Source: Caballeronia humi (GTDB taxonomy: Bacteria > Pseudomonadota > Gammaproteobacteria > Burkholderiales > Burkholderiaceae). Taken from it: a DNA stretch of 64,000 nt. Each line of letters opens with the position of its first letter. Position 1 is the stretch's first letter. The stretch is from NCBI RefSeq assembly GCF_001544475.1, contig NZ_FCNW02000030.1, positions 17,973 through 81,972 on the forward strand, read 5' to 3'. The notes below the pieces were generated by a model. That model worked only from the letters and a program-made list of their open reading frames with translations. It was not told where the DNA came from and ran no database searches. Position numbers and translations under genes: made by a program. Positions 1 through 8,314 of this stretch are shown one piece after another.

Positions 1-341
1 CGGTCGTCGGGCAAGTCCTGCAGCATCGGGCGCACGCCCTTGAACTTCGGGTCGCGCGCGAGCTTTTCGATGAGCGCGGGCGCGTCCGGCGCGTCGAGCG
101 GCACCCAGCCGACAACGCCCGCAATCGATTCCTCCGACCGCGCGAGTTTCAGCAGGTATCGCGTTTCATCGACGGTCGGCGCTGCCTGGACGGCCACCGT
201 GCATTCGACGTTCACCGCTTCGCGCAAAGGCTTGAGGTCGTCCGGCCCGAACACGCGATATAGGGCGCTCAACTCCGGCGTAAGCCACCCGTAGTCGCCG
301 CGCGCGGGGTCCCAATAATGCTGGTGCGCGTCGATTTTCAT
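1..341 (-). CDS. amidohydrolase, probable sugar lactonase (partial)
   Basis: The reading frame starts at an ATG at 341 and runs off the left edge, so only about 113 N-terminal residues are visible. It begins MKIDAHQHYWDP, the metal-binding HxH start of amidohydrolase-2 proteins such as L-fuconolactone and L-rhamnono-lactone hydrolases. Its start overlaps the stop of the upstream aldo-keto reductase by 4 bp, which implies translational coupling. Next to a sugar dehydrogenase and a sugar-acid dehydratase it most likely opens the aldonolactone made by the dehydrogenase. The exact sugar is an inference. Confidence 0.8.
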   Translation of the reverse strand, partial: MKIDAHQHYWDPARGDYGWLTPELSALYRVFGPDDLKPLREAVNVECTVAVQAAPTVDETRYLLKLARSEESIAGVVGWVPLDAPDAPALIEKLARDPKFKGVRPMLQDLPDD

Positions 342-1387
342 CGCGGCACCGGTGCGGCTTCGTGCAGCAAGCCGTTCGCACGCAGCGCTCCCCACAGCGC
401 GGCGGGCAGCGACTCAGCAAACGACGCTGCGTTTTCCTGCACTTCGTGCGCACTGCGCGCGCCCATCAGCACGGTGGCGATAACTTTATGCGCATAAGGA
501 AATTGCAGGGCCGCGCTCGACAACGCGACGCCATGCTCGCGGCACACGCGCTCGAGCTTCGCCACCCGCTCGACGATTTCTTTCGGCGCATCGCCGTAAT
601 TGAATTTGAGATCGCCTTCGGCTTTCGCTTCGAGGCCGCGCGCGAGAATGCCCGAGTTGAACGCGCCGCCGAGCAGAATGCTGACGCCGCGTTGCTCGCA
701 AGCGGGCAGCAAATCATCGAGCACGGCTTGTTCGAGCAGCGTGTAGCGTCCGGCCAAAAGCGCGCAGTCAATGTCGAATTCGGCCATCGCTTCGAGGATC
801 GCCGCGCCTTCGTTCACGCCTAGCCCGACCGCCTTCACGCCGCGCGTCTTGCGCAGTTCATCGAGCGCGCGGAAACCGCCTTCGTCGGTCAGTTGCCGCC
901 AGTAAAGCGCATTTTTCTCGCCGTGCGTATAGCGGCCGATGTCGTGGATCAACACGATATCGATATCGACGATGCCGAGCCGCTGCTGGCTGTCCTCGAA
1001 CGAGCGCAGGATGCCGTCGTAGGTGTAGTCGTAAATCGCCTCGAACGGCAGCGGATTCGCCCAGCCTTCGCTGCCGTCGTAGGGCGTCGTGCGCGGCACG
1101 AAGCGGCGGCCGACTTTCGTCGACAGCACATAATCGGCGCGCGGATAGCGGCGCAGCGCGTCGCCGAGCCGGTGTTCCGCTTTTGTATGGCCGTAGTGCG
1201 GGGCGGTATCGAAGAAGCGGATGCCGCTTTGCCAGGCGGCATCGACGGTCGCGAGCGCCGCTTCTTCCGACAGTTCGTGATACAGCCCACCGAGCGGCGC
1301 GCTGCCGAGCGAAAGTGCCGTCACTTCCAGCGATGTGCGGCCGATTTTGCGGCGGCGCGTCACGGCATCGATTGTTTCGGTGTTCAT
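338..1387 (-). CDS. aldo/keto reductase, probable L-fucose/aldose 1-dehydrogenase
   Basis: A 349-residue aldo-keto reductase, normal length for the pyridoxal/L-fucose/D-threo-aldose dehydrogenase group. Visible motifs are FFDTAPHYG (catalytic Asp and Tyr region), LSTKVGR (catalytic Lys), IDIVLIHDIGR, and GARSAHEVQEN in the NADP-binding C-terminus. The ATG at 1387 fits family starts better than an in-frame start further upstream. It lies between the lactonase and the dehydratase, so it probably oxidises a deoxy sugar to its lactone. One parS-like palindrome (484-499) lies inside the coding sequence near the C-terminus, where it encodes part of the segment FPYAHKVI. Confidence 0.82.
   Translation of the reverse strand: MNTETIDAVTRRRKIGRTSLEVTALSLGSAPLGGLYHELSEEAALATVDAAWQSGIRFFDTAPHYGHTKAEHRLGDALRRYPRADYVLSTKVGRRFVPRTTPYDGSEGWANPLPFEAIYDYTYDGILRSFEDSQQRLGIVDIDIVLIHDIGRYTHGEKNALYWRQLTDEGGFRALDELRKTRGVKAVGLGVNEGAAILEAMAEFDIDCALLAGRYTLLEQAVLDDLLPACEQRGVSILLGGAFNSGILARGLEAKAEGDLKFNYGDAPKEIVERVAKLERVCREHGVALSSAALQFPYAHKVIATVLMGARSAHEVQENAASFAESLPAALWGALRANGLLHEAAPVPR
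484..499. other. parS-like centromere palindrome (site 1)
   Basis: The sequence CTTTATGCGCATAAGG matches the perfect palindrome CTTTATGCGCATAAAG, found near parA, at 15 of 16 positions. It lies inside the aldo-keto reductase gene, about 11 kb left of parAB. Closely related 16-bp palindromes are the known centromere sites of secondary replicons in Burkholderia cenocepacia. Binding by the ParB encoded here is inferred. Confidence 0.72.
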
Positions 1388-1397
1388 CCGCGTGCCC

Positions 1398-2690
1398 TCA
1401 TGACGATGCGATTTCGACGATTTCCACGACATTACGCGCCGCGGCGCCGCGCGGCAAACATGCCGGCCCGACTGGCTCGAAAGTCTTGTAAGTCAGGATG
1501 AATTCCTGATGCCCGAGCGATTCCGACTTCGACGCCGCGCCCGCCGCCACCGCGACGGTCACGTCGAAGACTTCGCGGCCGACTTCGTCGAGCGTCGCGC
1601 GGCCTTCGAGGATGCGGCCGGCGTCGACGTCCATGTCGCCGGCGAGGTTGCGGTAGGTCGCCGGGTTCGCGCAGACCTTGATGACGGGCGAAATCGCCGA
1701 GCCGACGACCGAGCCGCGCCCGGTCGTGAACAGCACGACGTGCGCGCCGCACGCAATCAGTTCGACGATTTCCGCGTTATCGCTGATGTTGGGGAAGCCG
1801 AAGCGCGGTTCGCCGTCGGGGACGACGTCGAGCAGGTAGAGGCCGCCGGTCGGCGGAATGTCGCCCGGCTTGACGATGCCGGCGATCGGCGACGCGCCGC
1901 TTTTGGCATAGGCGCCGAGCGATTTTTCTTCCTGCGTTGTGAGGCCGCCGTCCGCGTTGCCGACGGCAAACGAGCCGTGGCCGAGGATCGAGTAGTAGCG
2001 CGCCGCCTTCGCCACGCAAGCGACGATTTCCGCGCCGAGTTCCGCCCGGGCCGCGCGCTTTTCCATGTGATATTCGCAGCCGACGAGCTCGCCCGTTTCC
2101 TCGAAGATGCAGGTGGCGCCGGCGTCGATGAAGGCATCGAACGCGCGGCCGACGGCCGGATTCGCCGTGATGCCGCTCGTGCCGTCCGAGCCGCCGCAGA
2201 TCGTGCCGACGACGAGTTCATCGATCCCCATCGGCACTTTTGATTGCGTGGCGAGTTGGGCGCGGGCGTCACGGACCCAGTCGAGGCCGTTCTGGATCGT
2301 GCTGCGCGTGCCGCCTTTTTCCTGGATCGTCAGGACGTGTGCCGGGCGGCCGCTCGCTCGCACGGCTTCGACTAAATGGTGCTTGTTCATGCTCTCGCAG
2401 CCCAGCGAGACGAAGAGCACTGCGCCGACGTTGGGATGCGTGGTCAGGCGTTCCATCATCTTTTCGGCGTAGGCGTTGGGGTAGCAGCCGGGGAAGCCGA
2501 TCAGATGGACGGGAGGTTGGGTCTCGCTTTTTTCCGAGAGCCCGTCGAACGCCGGACGAAATTGCGCGACGATCTCCCGGGCGACGTGATGCGCGCACTC
2601 AACGAGATACGCCACCGCGACGATATTGCGAATGCCCTTGCGGCCGTCGGCGCGGAGATAGCCTTCAAGGTAGGGGGGGGTTGTTTTCAC
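1398..2690 (-). CDS. UxaA/altronate dehydratase family, large subunit
   Basis: A 430-residue protein like the C-terminal catalytic part of altronate/galactarate dehydratases (YLRADGRKGIRN near the start, GTICGGSDGTSGITANPAVG mid-protein, and Cys residues typical of the Fe-S dehydratase). The SAF part is a separate gene at 2745-3068, as in split members of the family. It begins with GTG at 2690, followed within five codons by a run of eight C residues (2673-2680 on the plus strand), a place prone to slippage. Together with the aldose dehydrogenase and lactonase it probably removes water from the sugar acid to give a 2-keto-3-deoxy acid. L-fuconate or L-galactonate are reasonable substrates but unproven. 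Confidence 0.83.
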   Translation of the reverse strand: MKTTPPYLEGYLRADGRKGIRNIVAVAYLVECAHHVAREIVAQFRPAFDGLSEKSETQPPVHLIGFPGCYPNAYAEKMMERLTTHPNVGAVLFVSLGCESMNKHHLVEAVRASGRPAHVLTIQEKGGTRSTIQNGLDWVRDARAQLATQSKVPMGIDELVVGTICGGSDGTSGITANPAVGRAFDAFIDAGATCIFEETGELVGCEYHMEKRAARAELGAEIVACVAKAARYYSILGHGSFAVGNADGGLTTQEEKSLGAYAKSGASPIAGIVKPGDIPPTGGLYLLDVVPDGEPRFGFPNISDNAEIVELIACGAHVVLFTTGRGSVVGSAISPVIKVCANPATYRNLAGDMDVDAGRILEGRATLDEVGREVFDVTVAVAAGAASKSESLGHQEFILTYKTFEPVGPACLPRGAAARNVVEIVEIASS

Positions 2691-2744
2691 GTGTTATCCG
2701 CTTGCGCTTGAGTTGGACGGGTTCGTTTGCACCACGCCAGCAGC

Positions 2745-3068
2745 CTACCGATGTACGAATTCATGCCCATCATCGTGCGTATAAGTCGGCAAATAATCGC
2801 TGGCGAGGTTATGCGTATGCAAATGCTCCCCTTTGGCCACATCCACGGTGACGTGCCCGATAACCGCGCCGTAGCGCAAAACCTTGTCGTCGGCCTTAAG
2901 CGCAATCCGAGCGACCTTATGTGCCAGATCGATCGATTTAGAAAGCGTGACCAGTTCGCCTTCGATCATCACTTCTTCCCCGGCGCCAAGCCGCGCCCCG
3001 GCGATCAAACAATTGTCTTCGGGACTCAGCAGAATCAACCGGGCATCGGTATCTTGAAAAGCGTCCAT
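2745..3068 (-). CDS. UxaA-type SAF-domain small subunit
   Basis: A 107-residue SAF-domain protein matching the N-terminal portion of altronate dehydratase (LLSPEDNCLIAGARLGAGE, then RYGAVIGHVTVDVAKGEHLHTHN, the conserved HTHN motif). It precedes the large subunit by 54 bp in the same direction and follows the ABC permease with a 1-bp gap, so it belongs to the same transcript. It likely assembles with the large subunit into a two-part sugar-acid dehydratase. Confidence 0.83.
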   Translation of the reverse strand: MDAFQDTDARLILLSPEDNCLIAGARLGAGEEVMIEGELVTLSKSIDLAHKVARIALKADDKVLRYGAVIGHVTVDVAKGEHLHTHNLASDYLPTYTHDDGHEFVHR

Positions 3069-3069
3069 G

Positions 3070-4110
3070 TCAGTCCTGCCCCTCGCCGCCAGCGAGCCGC
3101 GCCACCATCAACGAACCGAGAATGATCGCGCCGTAAATCGCCTGAATCCAGAACGACGGCACCTGCGCGAGCGTCAGCAGGTTCTGCACGACGCCGAGCA
3201 ACAGCACGCCCGACAGAGCCCCAAGCATCGTCCCCTTCCCGCCATCGAGCGAAATTCCGCCGATCACTGCTGCCGCGAAAACGGTAAAGATCATCCCGTT
3301 GCCCTGATTCGCGTTGATCGCGCCGACGTAGCCCGTCACGATCAACCCGCCGAGCGAAGCCAGCACGCTGCCGAGCACGAACACGCCCCACGTGATGCGT
3401 TCGACGCGAATCCCCGCCGCGCGCGCCGCCTCCGGATTGCCGCCGATCGCGTAAAGCGCCCGCCCGAGCCGGTGATAACGCAGCATGAACGCAGCGACCC
3501 CGAACGCGACCGCCGCGAGCCACACCGAGATCGGCAGGCCGAGAAAAAGCGTCGTGGCGAGCGTGAAGAAAGACGGCGGCATATCGAAAAGCGTGCCGCC
3601 CTTGGTCGCACCGACGAGCATCCCGCGCAGCACGATCAGCATCGCGAGCGTCACGATGAACGCGTTGAGCCGCAGCCGCACGACCAGAAAGCCGTTGACG
3701 AAGCCGACCGCCGCGCCCACGACGAGAATCGCGAACAACCCCGCCGCCGCCGGCCATTCGAAGCCGAATCCCGCCGATGCCGCTGGCATCACCAGCATCG
3801 CGCCGACGGCGGGCGCAATCCCGACCGTCGATTCCAGCGACAAATCGAACTTGCCCGTCAGGACGATCAGCGACTCCGCGAGCACGACGAGCGCGAGCGC
3901 CGCCGAGGCGCCGAGGATGCTGATCAAATTCGCCTTCGTCAGAAAACTCGGGCTGACGAAGGCGCCGATCGCGAGCAGCAACGCGAGTGCGGGCAAAAGC
4001 GCGAGGTCGCGAAATCGCGCGAACTCGAAGCGCGCGCGCCGTTCGCGCACGCCGACGCCCGCCGCGGGCGCGCTGCCGGCCATTGCGGGACTCGGAACAT
4101 TATTCTTCAT
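3070..4110 (-). CDS. sugar ABC transporter permease (RbsC-like)
   Basis: A 346-residue, very hydrophobic protein of the BPD_transp_2/RbsC family. It has an N-terminal cytoplasmic tail, SPSFLTKANLISIL, the LTGKFDLSLES segment typical of ribose-type permeases, and about eight to ten membrane segments. Its start overlaps the ATPase stop by 11 bp. With the neighbouring ATPase and binding protein it forms a complete CUT2-type importer in the inner membrane. The substrate is inferred to be the sugar handled by the downstream enzymes. Confidence 0.88.
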   Translation of the reverse strand: MKNNVPSPAMAGSAPAAGVGVRERRARFEFARFRDLALLPALALLLAIGAFVSPSFLTKANLISILGASAALALVVLAESLIVLTGKFDLSLESTVGIAPAVGAMLVMPAASAGFGFEWPAAAGLFAILVVGAAVGFVNGFLVVRLRLNAFIVTLAMLIVLRGMLVGATKGGTLFDMPPSFFTLATTLFLGLPISVWLAAVAFGVAAFMLRYHRLGRALYAIGGNPEAARAAGIRVERITWGVFVLGSVLASLGGLIVTGYVGAINANQGNGMIFTVFAAAVIGGISLDGGKGTMLGALSGVLLLGVVQNLLTLAQVPSFWIQAIYGAIILGSLMVARLAGGEGQD

Positions 4111-5605
4111 GGAGACTCACCCCTTCGACCGATGCAATCAGTTCATGGTCCTGCCATCCGGCAGGAAATTCGGCGACGATCGCGCCGCGAAACATCACGA
4201 GCACGCGATCGCACGTGCGCAGATCGTCGAGTTCGCCCGATACGACGAGCACCGCCTTGCCCTCGTCCCGCACGCGATCGACGACCGCGAGCAGCGCTTC
4301 CTTCGATTTCACGTCGACGCCCGCCGTCGGGTCGATCAGCACGAGCACGTCCGGATCGGTCGCCAACGCGCGCGCCATCACGACTTTTTGCTGATTGCCG
4401 CCCGACAAGCCCGACACCGCGTGCTCCGGCCCCTGCGTCTTGATGCCAAGCGCGTCGATCATGCGGCGCCCGAAGGCGTTCTTCTTCGCCGGCGACGCGA
4501 TGCCGAAGCGCCCGAGCGTGCGCGCGATCGTCATCGATGCGTTCTCCGCCACCGATTGCGACAGCACCAGCCCCTCGCGATGCCGGTCCTTCGGCACGCA
4601 GCCGACGCCCGAGCGCAGCGCGGCGGGCACGTCGCCGGCCGGCAGCGCGCGGCCATCGACGCGGATCGCTCCGGTGCGCTGCGCATTCAATCCGGCAATC
4701 GCCTCCGCGACGCTCGTGCGCCCGCTTGACGTCGCGCCCGTCAGCCCGACGACTTCGCCGCGCTTCACGTGAAACGAAACGCCTTCGTAGTCCTCGCCTG
4801 CCAGCGCTTCGACCTGCAAAGCGACCGACGTATCGGCGGCGAGCGGCGGACGCGCGGCGGCATCGGCGACGGCGAGGCCGCCCTGCTCGCCCGTCATCGC
4901 CTCGATCAGCTTCTCGCGCGGCAACGCCTCGACCGGCGCGCTGACGATATGCCGCGCGTCGCGCAACACCGTCACCGCCTGGCAAATCTCGTACACCTCC
5001 TGCAAGTGGTGCGAGATGAAAAGAAACGTCACGCCTTCGCGCAGCAATTCCTCGATGCGCCGGAAGAGCCGCTTGATTTCGTCGCCGTCGAGCTGGGCGG
5101 TCGGTTCGTCGAGGATGATGAAGCGCGCCCCGTACGACAGCGCCCGCGCGATTTCCACGAGCTGGCGCGCTTCCACGGTCAGGTCGCCGGCGCGCGCGTC
5201 CTCGCGCACGTCGATCTTCCAGTGGTCGAGGAGCGCGCGGGCGTCGCGGCGCATCGTCCGCCAGTCGATCACGCCGCTCTTTACCGGCTGCCGGTTGATG
5301 AACAGGTTCTCCGCGACCGACAGCTCGCGGATGATCGTCGAGTGCTGGTACACGCACGCGACGCGTTCGCGCCACGCGTCGCGATCGGCGATCGGCGGCG
5401 CGGGTTCGTCGTTGAAGCGCACTTCGCCGGTGTCGGGGCGGCGCAGGCCGGTCAGCATCGACACCAGCGTCGACTTCCCCGCGCCGTTGCGCCCGACGAG
5501 CGCGTGCGACTCGCCGGGCAGCACGCGCAGGCTGACGTCGTTCAGCGCCGCCGTCGAACCGAAGCGCTTCGTCAGGTTGCGCGCTTCCACCACGGGATGG
5601 CTCAT
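4100..5605 (-). CDS. sugar ABC transporter ATP-binding protein, double NBD (RbsA/AraG-like)
   Basis: A 501-residue protein with two nucleotide-binding domains, the usual length for CUT2 ATPases. NBD1 has Walker A GRNGAGKST and Walker B FIILDEPTAQ, but its signature region reads TVEARQLVEIA rather than LSGGQ. NBD2 has a degenerate Walker A (GATSSGRTS) and a canonical signature GLSGGNQQK. This asymmetry is common in the family. It overlaps the binding-protein gene by 4 bp and the permease gene by 11 bp, so the three genes are tightly coupled. Confidence 0.9.
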   Translation of the reverse strand: MSHPVVEARNLTKRFGSTAALNDVSLRVLPGESHALVGRNGAGKSTLVSMLTGLRRPDTGEVRFNDEPAPPIADRDAWRERVACVYQHSTIIRELSVAENLFINRQPVKSGVIDWRTMRRDARALLDHWKIDVREDARAGDLTVEARQLVEIARALSYGARFIILDEPTAQLDGDEIKRLFRRIEELLREGVTFLFISHHLQEVYEICQAVTVLRDARHIVSAPVEALPREKLIEAMTGEQGGLAVADAAARPPLAADTSVALQVEALAGEDYEGVSFHVKRGEVVGLTGATSSGRTSVAEAIAGLNAQRTGAIRVDGRALPAGDVPAALRSGVGCVPKDRHREGLVLSQSVAENASMTIARTLGRFGIASPAKKNAFGRRMIDALGIKTQGPEHAVSGLSGGNQQKVVMARALATDPDVLVLIDPTAGVDVKSKEALLAVVDRVRDEGKAVLVVSGELDDLRTCDRVLVMFRGAIVAEFPAGWQDHELIASVEGVSLHEE

Positions 5606-6609
5606 TTGACGGTATTACCCCAGAGCGATTTGTCGTCGACGTTCGCCTTCGTCACGAGCGGAGCGGGCAACTGGTCTTCGAGGATGCCGGGCGCGCGCTG
5701 CACGATGTTGCTGCCGTGATCGGTCGGGCCGGGCTTGAAGGTCTGTCCGGCGAGCGCCGCCTTGATGTAGAACAGGCCGTACTTCGCGTACAGGTCGGCG
5801 GGCTGCGAAATCGTCGCGTCGATATCGCCGCGGCGGATCGCGTCATATTCCTGCGGGATACCGTCGTTGCTCACGATCACGACGTGCTTCGGATCGCCCG
5901 CCTTGAAGAGCAGTTGCTTGCGGCGCAAGGTTTGCAGCGTCGGTGAGAGATAGACGCCACCCGCCTGCATGTAGATCGCCTTCACGTCGGGGTTCGCGGT
6001 CAGCAGGCTGTCGAGCGCGGTCGCCGCGACATCGCCTTTCCACGCCGCCGGGATTTCGAGCAGGCTCAAGGCCGGGTATTTCTTCATGCACGCGCGAAAC
6101 GCCTCCGAGCGGTCGCGCCCGTTCACTGACGCCAGGTCGCCCATGATCTGCACGACCTTGCCCGACTTCACGTTCTCGCCGATGTAGTCGCACGCCTTCG
6201 ATCCGTACGCGCGGTTGTCGGCGCGCACGACCATCGCGACCTTGCCTTGCGTCGGGGCGACATCGACGGCGACGACCGGCACGTCCCGCGCCGTCGATGC
6301 ATCCAGCGCGCGGCTGATCGCCGCCGAATCCAGCGGCCCGACGACGATCCCCTTCGCGCCGAGGTTCAGCAGGTTGTTCATGTCGGTGATCTGCTGCACG
6401 GGGTCGCCGTTCGAATTGACGGGTGCGAGGATGTCGAGGCCCATCTGCTTCGCATAGACCGGCAGGTAGTTGTTGTACGACTGCCAGAACGGCGAGGTCA
6501 GCAACGGCAAGCCGAGGCCGACCTTGCCTGCATCGGCGGCGTGGGCCGCGCTCGTCAATCCAATACCAGCCGTGACGACGGCCGCGATCAAGCCTTTGAT
6601 ATGGGTCAT
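5602..6609 (-). CDS. periplasmic sugar-binding protein (RbsB-like)
   Basis: A 335-residue Peripla_BP_4 protein with a clear signal peptide (MTHIKGLIAAVVTAG...AAHA). The mature protein has features of ribose-type binding proteins: LLNLGAKGIVVGPLDS, VVAVDVAPTQG, and VVQIMGDLASVNGRDR. An AGGAGA ribosome site lies just before the ATG. It is the first gene of the leftward operon, directly opposite the IclR gene, so its promoter probably lies in 6610-6760, where two inverted repeats are found. Confidence 0.88.
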   Translation of the reverse strand: MTHIKGLIAAVVTAGIGLTSAAHAADAGKVGLGLPLLTSPFWQSYNNYLPVYAKQMGLDILAPVNSNGDPVQQITDMNNLLNLGAKGIVVGPLDSAAISRALDASTARDVPVVAVDVAPTQGKVAMVVRADNRAYGSKACDYIGENVKSGKVVQIMGDLASVNGRDRSEAFRACMKKYPALSLLEIPAAWKGDVAATALDSLLTANPDVKAIYMQAGGVYLSPTLQTLRRKQLLFKAGDPKHVVIVSNDGIPQEYDAIRRGDIDATISQPADLYAKYGLFYIKAALAGQTFKPGPTDHGSNIVQRAPGILEDQLPAPLVTKANVDDKSLWGNTVK

Positions 6610-6673
6610 GCGTTGTCTCCTGATGTGCTTGTTTGAGTGCTTCTAATCGGCGCTTCGGATTTTGCTTTGCTGC

Positions 6674-6712
6674 GTTCATTCACCAGTGAACGTATTATTC
6701 ATATACGAATAA
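6674..6712. promoter_or_regulatory. two inverted repeats in the divergent IclR/ABC promoter region
   Basis: GTTCA-N8-TGAAC occupies 6674-6691 and TTATTC-N6-GAATAA occupies 6695-6712. They lie between the divergent binding-protein and IclR genes in the most AT-rich part of the gap. IclR proteins bind such short palindromes near their own divergent promoters, so these are the best operator candidates for control of the sugar operon. Confidence 0.5.
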
Positions 6713-6830
6713 ACCGAAGTCAAGGAAAGTGCGCTGCAGCAAGAGTCGGTAGTTTCCCTAGCGCGCGATGAGCGCCGCGTGGACGATGGACGGCTTACAC
6801 TCGGCGCGGCTCAAACAGGAATCGACCGGA

Positions 6831-7631
6831 ATGGACGTGGAAGACAACAACGATGCCGACCGCTACCGCGCGCCCGCGCTGGACAAGGGGCTCGACATCC
6901 TCGAACTGCTCGCCGAACAGAAGGACGGCCTGACGCGCGCCGAGATCACGAAGCTGCTCGGGCGCAACGCGAGCGAGATGTACCGGATGCTGGAGCGGCT
7001 CGTCGCGCGGCAGTACGTCGTGCGCTCGCCCAGCGGCGACCGCTATTCGCTGAGTCTCAAGCTCTATGCGCTCGGACATCGCCATCCGCCGATGAACCGG
7101 CTGATCTCGGAAGCGCTTCCGGTGATGCAGCGTTTCGCCGATACCGCCGAGCAATCCGTGCATCTCGCGGTGTACGACCGCGGCAACCTGCTCGTGATCG
7201 CGCAGGTCGACGGGCCGGGGACGTGGGGGATTTCGGTGCGGCTCGGTTCACGCGTCGGCTTGATCGATACCGGGTCCGGGCGCGTGATGCTCGCGTTCCA
7301 GAGCGCCGAGCAGCGCGAACACATGCTCGCCGAGCACACCAAGGTGAAGGGCGAGATCACGCTCGATCCTGCCGTGCTCGAGGCCGCGTACCAGGAAATT
7401 TGCCGAGATGGCTTTTCGCGCAAGGACAGCCAGCAGACGGTCGGCGTGACCGATGTCACGTTTCCGCTGCTCGGGCCGTCGGGCCAGGCGATCGCGGCGC
7501 TGACGTGTCCATATCTGCGGCGTATCGACGAATACGTGGCGCCCTCGCTCGACGAGGCGACCGCGCTTCTGAAGGACGCGGCGGCGGGCTTGTCGATGTC
7601 GCGTGATGCGCCCGCGCAGAATTCGGACTGA
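6831..7631 (+). CDS. IclR family transcriptional regulator
   Basis: A 266-residue regulator. The N-terminal winged helix is ALDKGLDILELLAEQKDGLTRAEITKLLGRNASEMYRMLERL. The C-terminal effector domain includes VAPSLDEATALL near the end. The ATG at 6831 was chosen because it gives the usual IclR length and follows a short purine-rich stretch; an in-frame start at 6768 would add 21 residues. It is divergent from the ABC/sugar-acid operon and probably represses or activates it in response to a pathway intermediate. Confidence 0.85.
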   Translation: MDVEDNNDADRYRAPALDKGLDILELLAEQKDGLTRAEITKLLGRNASEMYRMLERLVARQYVVRSPSGDRYSLSLKLYALGHRHPPMNRLISEALPVMQRFADTAEQSVHLAVYDRGNLLVIAQVDGPGTWGISVRLGSRVGLIDTGSGRVMLAFQSAEQREHMLAEHTKVKGEITLDPAVLEAAYQEICRDGFSRKDSQQTVGVTDVTFPLLGPSGQAIAALTCPYLRRIDEYVAPSLDEATALLKDAAAGLSMSRDAPAQNSD

Positions 7632-7732
7632 CGCGACGGCCGTCCGGCGATACGCGTTAGAATGGCGGCCCTCTCAAAAAGCGGTTGGCCGTTTGCGCGG
7701 CCGTCCGTGCTCTCTGACGCAAAGCAATCTCA

Positions 7733-8275
7733 ATGGCGAAACTCCTGTCCGATCCCGAATTCCAGCGCTTTTCCGAACTCCAGCAGAAGCAGTCGAGCTT
7801 CACGATCACCCCGGAAGAAGCCGACGAACTGCGCGACATCGTGGCGCGCGCGCAGAAAAAGCGCGACGACCGCGCCGCCGCGATGAAATCGATCGAAACC
7901 TTCATCCAGCAATTCGACATCAGTCCGGACGAGCTTTTCTCGCCTGAGCAGATTGGGGATGCGGCGCGCACTTATGGGCTGATTCCGGCCGCGAAGAAGG
8001 AGCGCTCGCTGCCGCCGCAACTGACGCACAACGGCAAGCCTTATCAGTGGACGTCGCGGGCGTTGCCTGATGATATTCGCGTGCCGCTGTTCGAGGCGTT
8101 CACGTCTGGGGCGTCGGTGAACGGCTTCATCGCGACGCCGAAGGACGCGACGCGCTGTGCCGCGACCATCGCACGGCTGGAGCGCGAGACGGGGCAGGCT
8201 TATGCGGATGCGTGGCTGGAGGAACTGGCGGTGTCGCGTGGGCAGGTGGATGAGGCGCTGGCGAAGCTGCCTTGA
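7733..8275 (+). CDS. possible H-NS-like protein, function uncertain
   Basis: A 180-residue soluble protein I do not recognise with certainty. The N-terminal half is charged and predicted helical (ITPEEADELRDIVARAQKKRDDRAA) with a DISPDELF segment. The middle has LTHNGKPYQWTSRALPDD, which loosely resembles the H-NS C-terminal DNA-binding pattern (G-K-x-W-x-x-R-x-x-P). The remaining 70 or so residues have no counterpart in short H-NS proteins. It stands alone and is followed by a strong terminator hairpin. The H-NS relationship is a weak inference; it may be an unrelated conserved protein. Confidence 0.55.
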   Translation: MAKLLSDPEFQRFSELQQKQSSFTITPEEADELRDIVARAQKKRDDRAAAMKSIETFIQQFDISPDELFSPEQIGDAARTYGLIPAAKKERSLPPQLTHNGKPYQWTSRALPDDIRVPLFEAFTSGASVNGFIATPKDATRCAATIARLERETGQAYADAWLEELAVSRGQVDEALAKLP

Positions 8276-8286
8276 TCAACGCTTAG

Positions 8287-8314
8287 AATCGCTGCCTCCG
8301 CGCAGCGATTTTTT
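8287..8314. terminator. rho-independent terminator
   Basis: Perfect 8-bp stem AATCGCTG/CAGCGATT with an 8-nt loop, followed on the plus strand by a T-run. It lies between two convergent genes that end at 8275 and 8313 and can serve both. Confidence 0.8.

Noticed and set aside
3067..4443. Long plus-strand open frame of 458 codons opposite the ABC permease and ATPase genes
   Set aside because: It is an Arg/His-rich antisense shadow of high-GC coding sequence; the minus strand carries clear ABC motifs.
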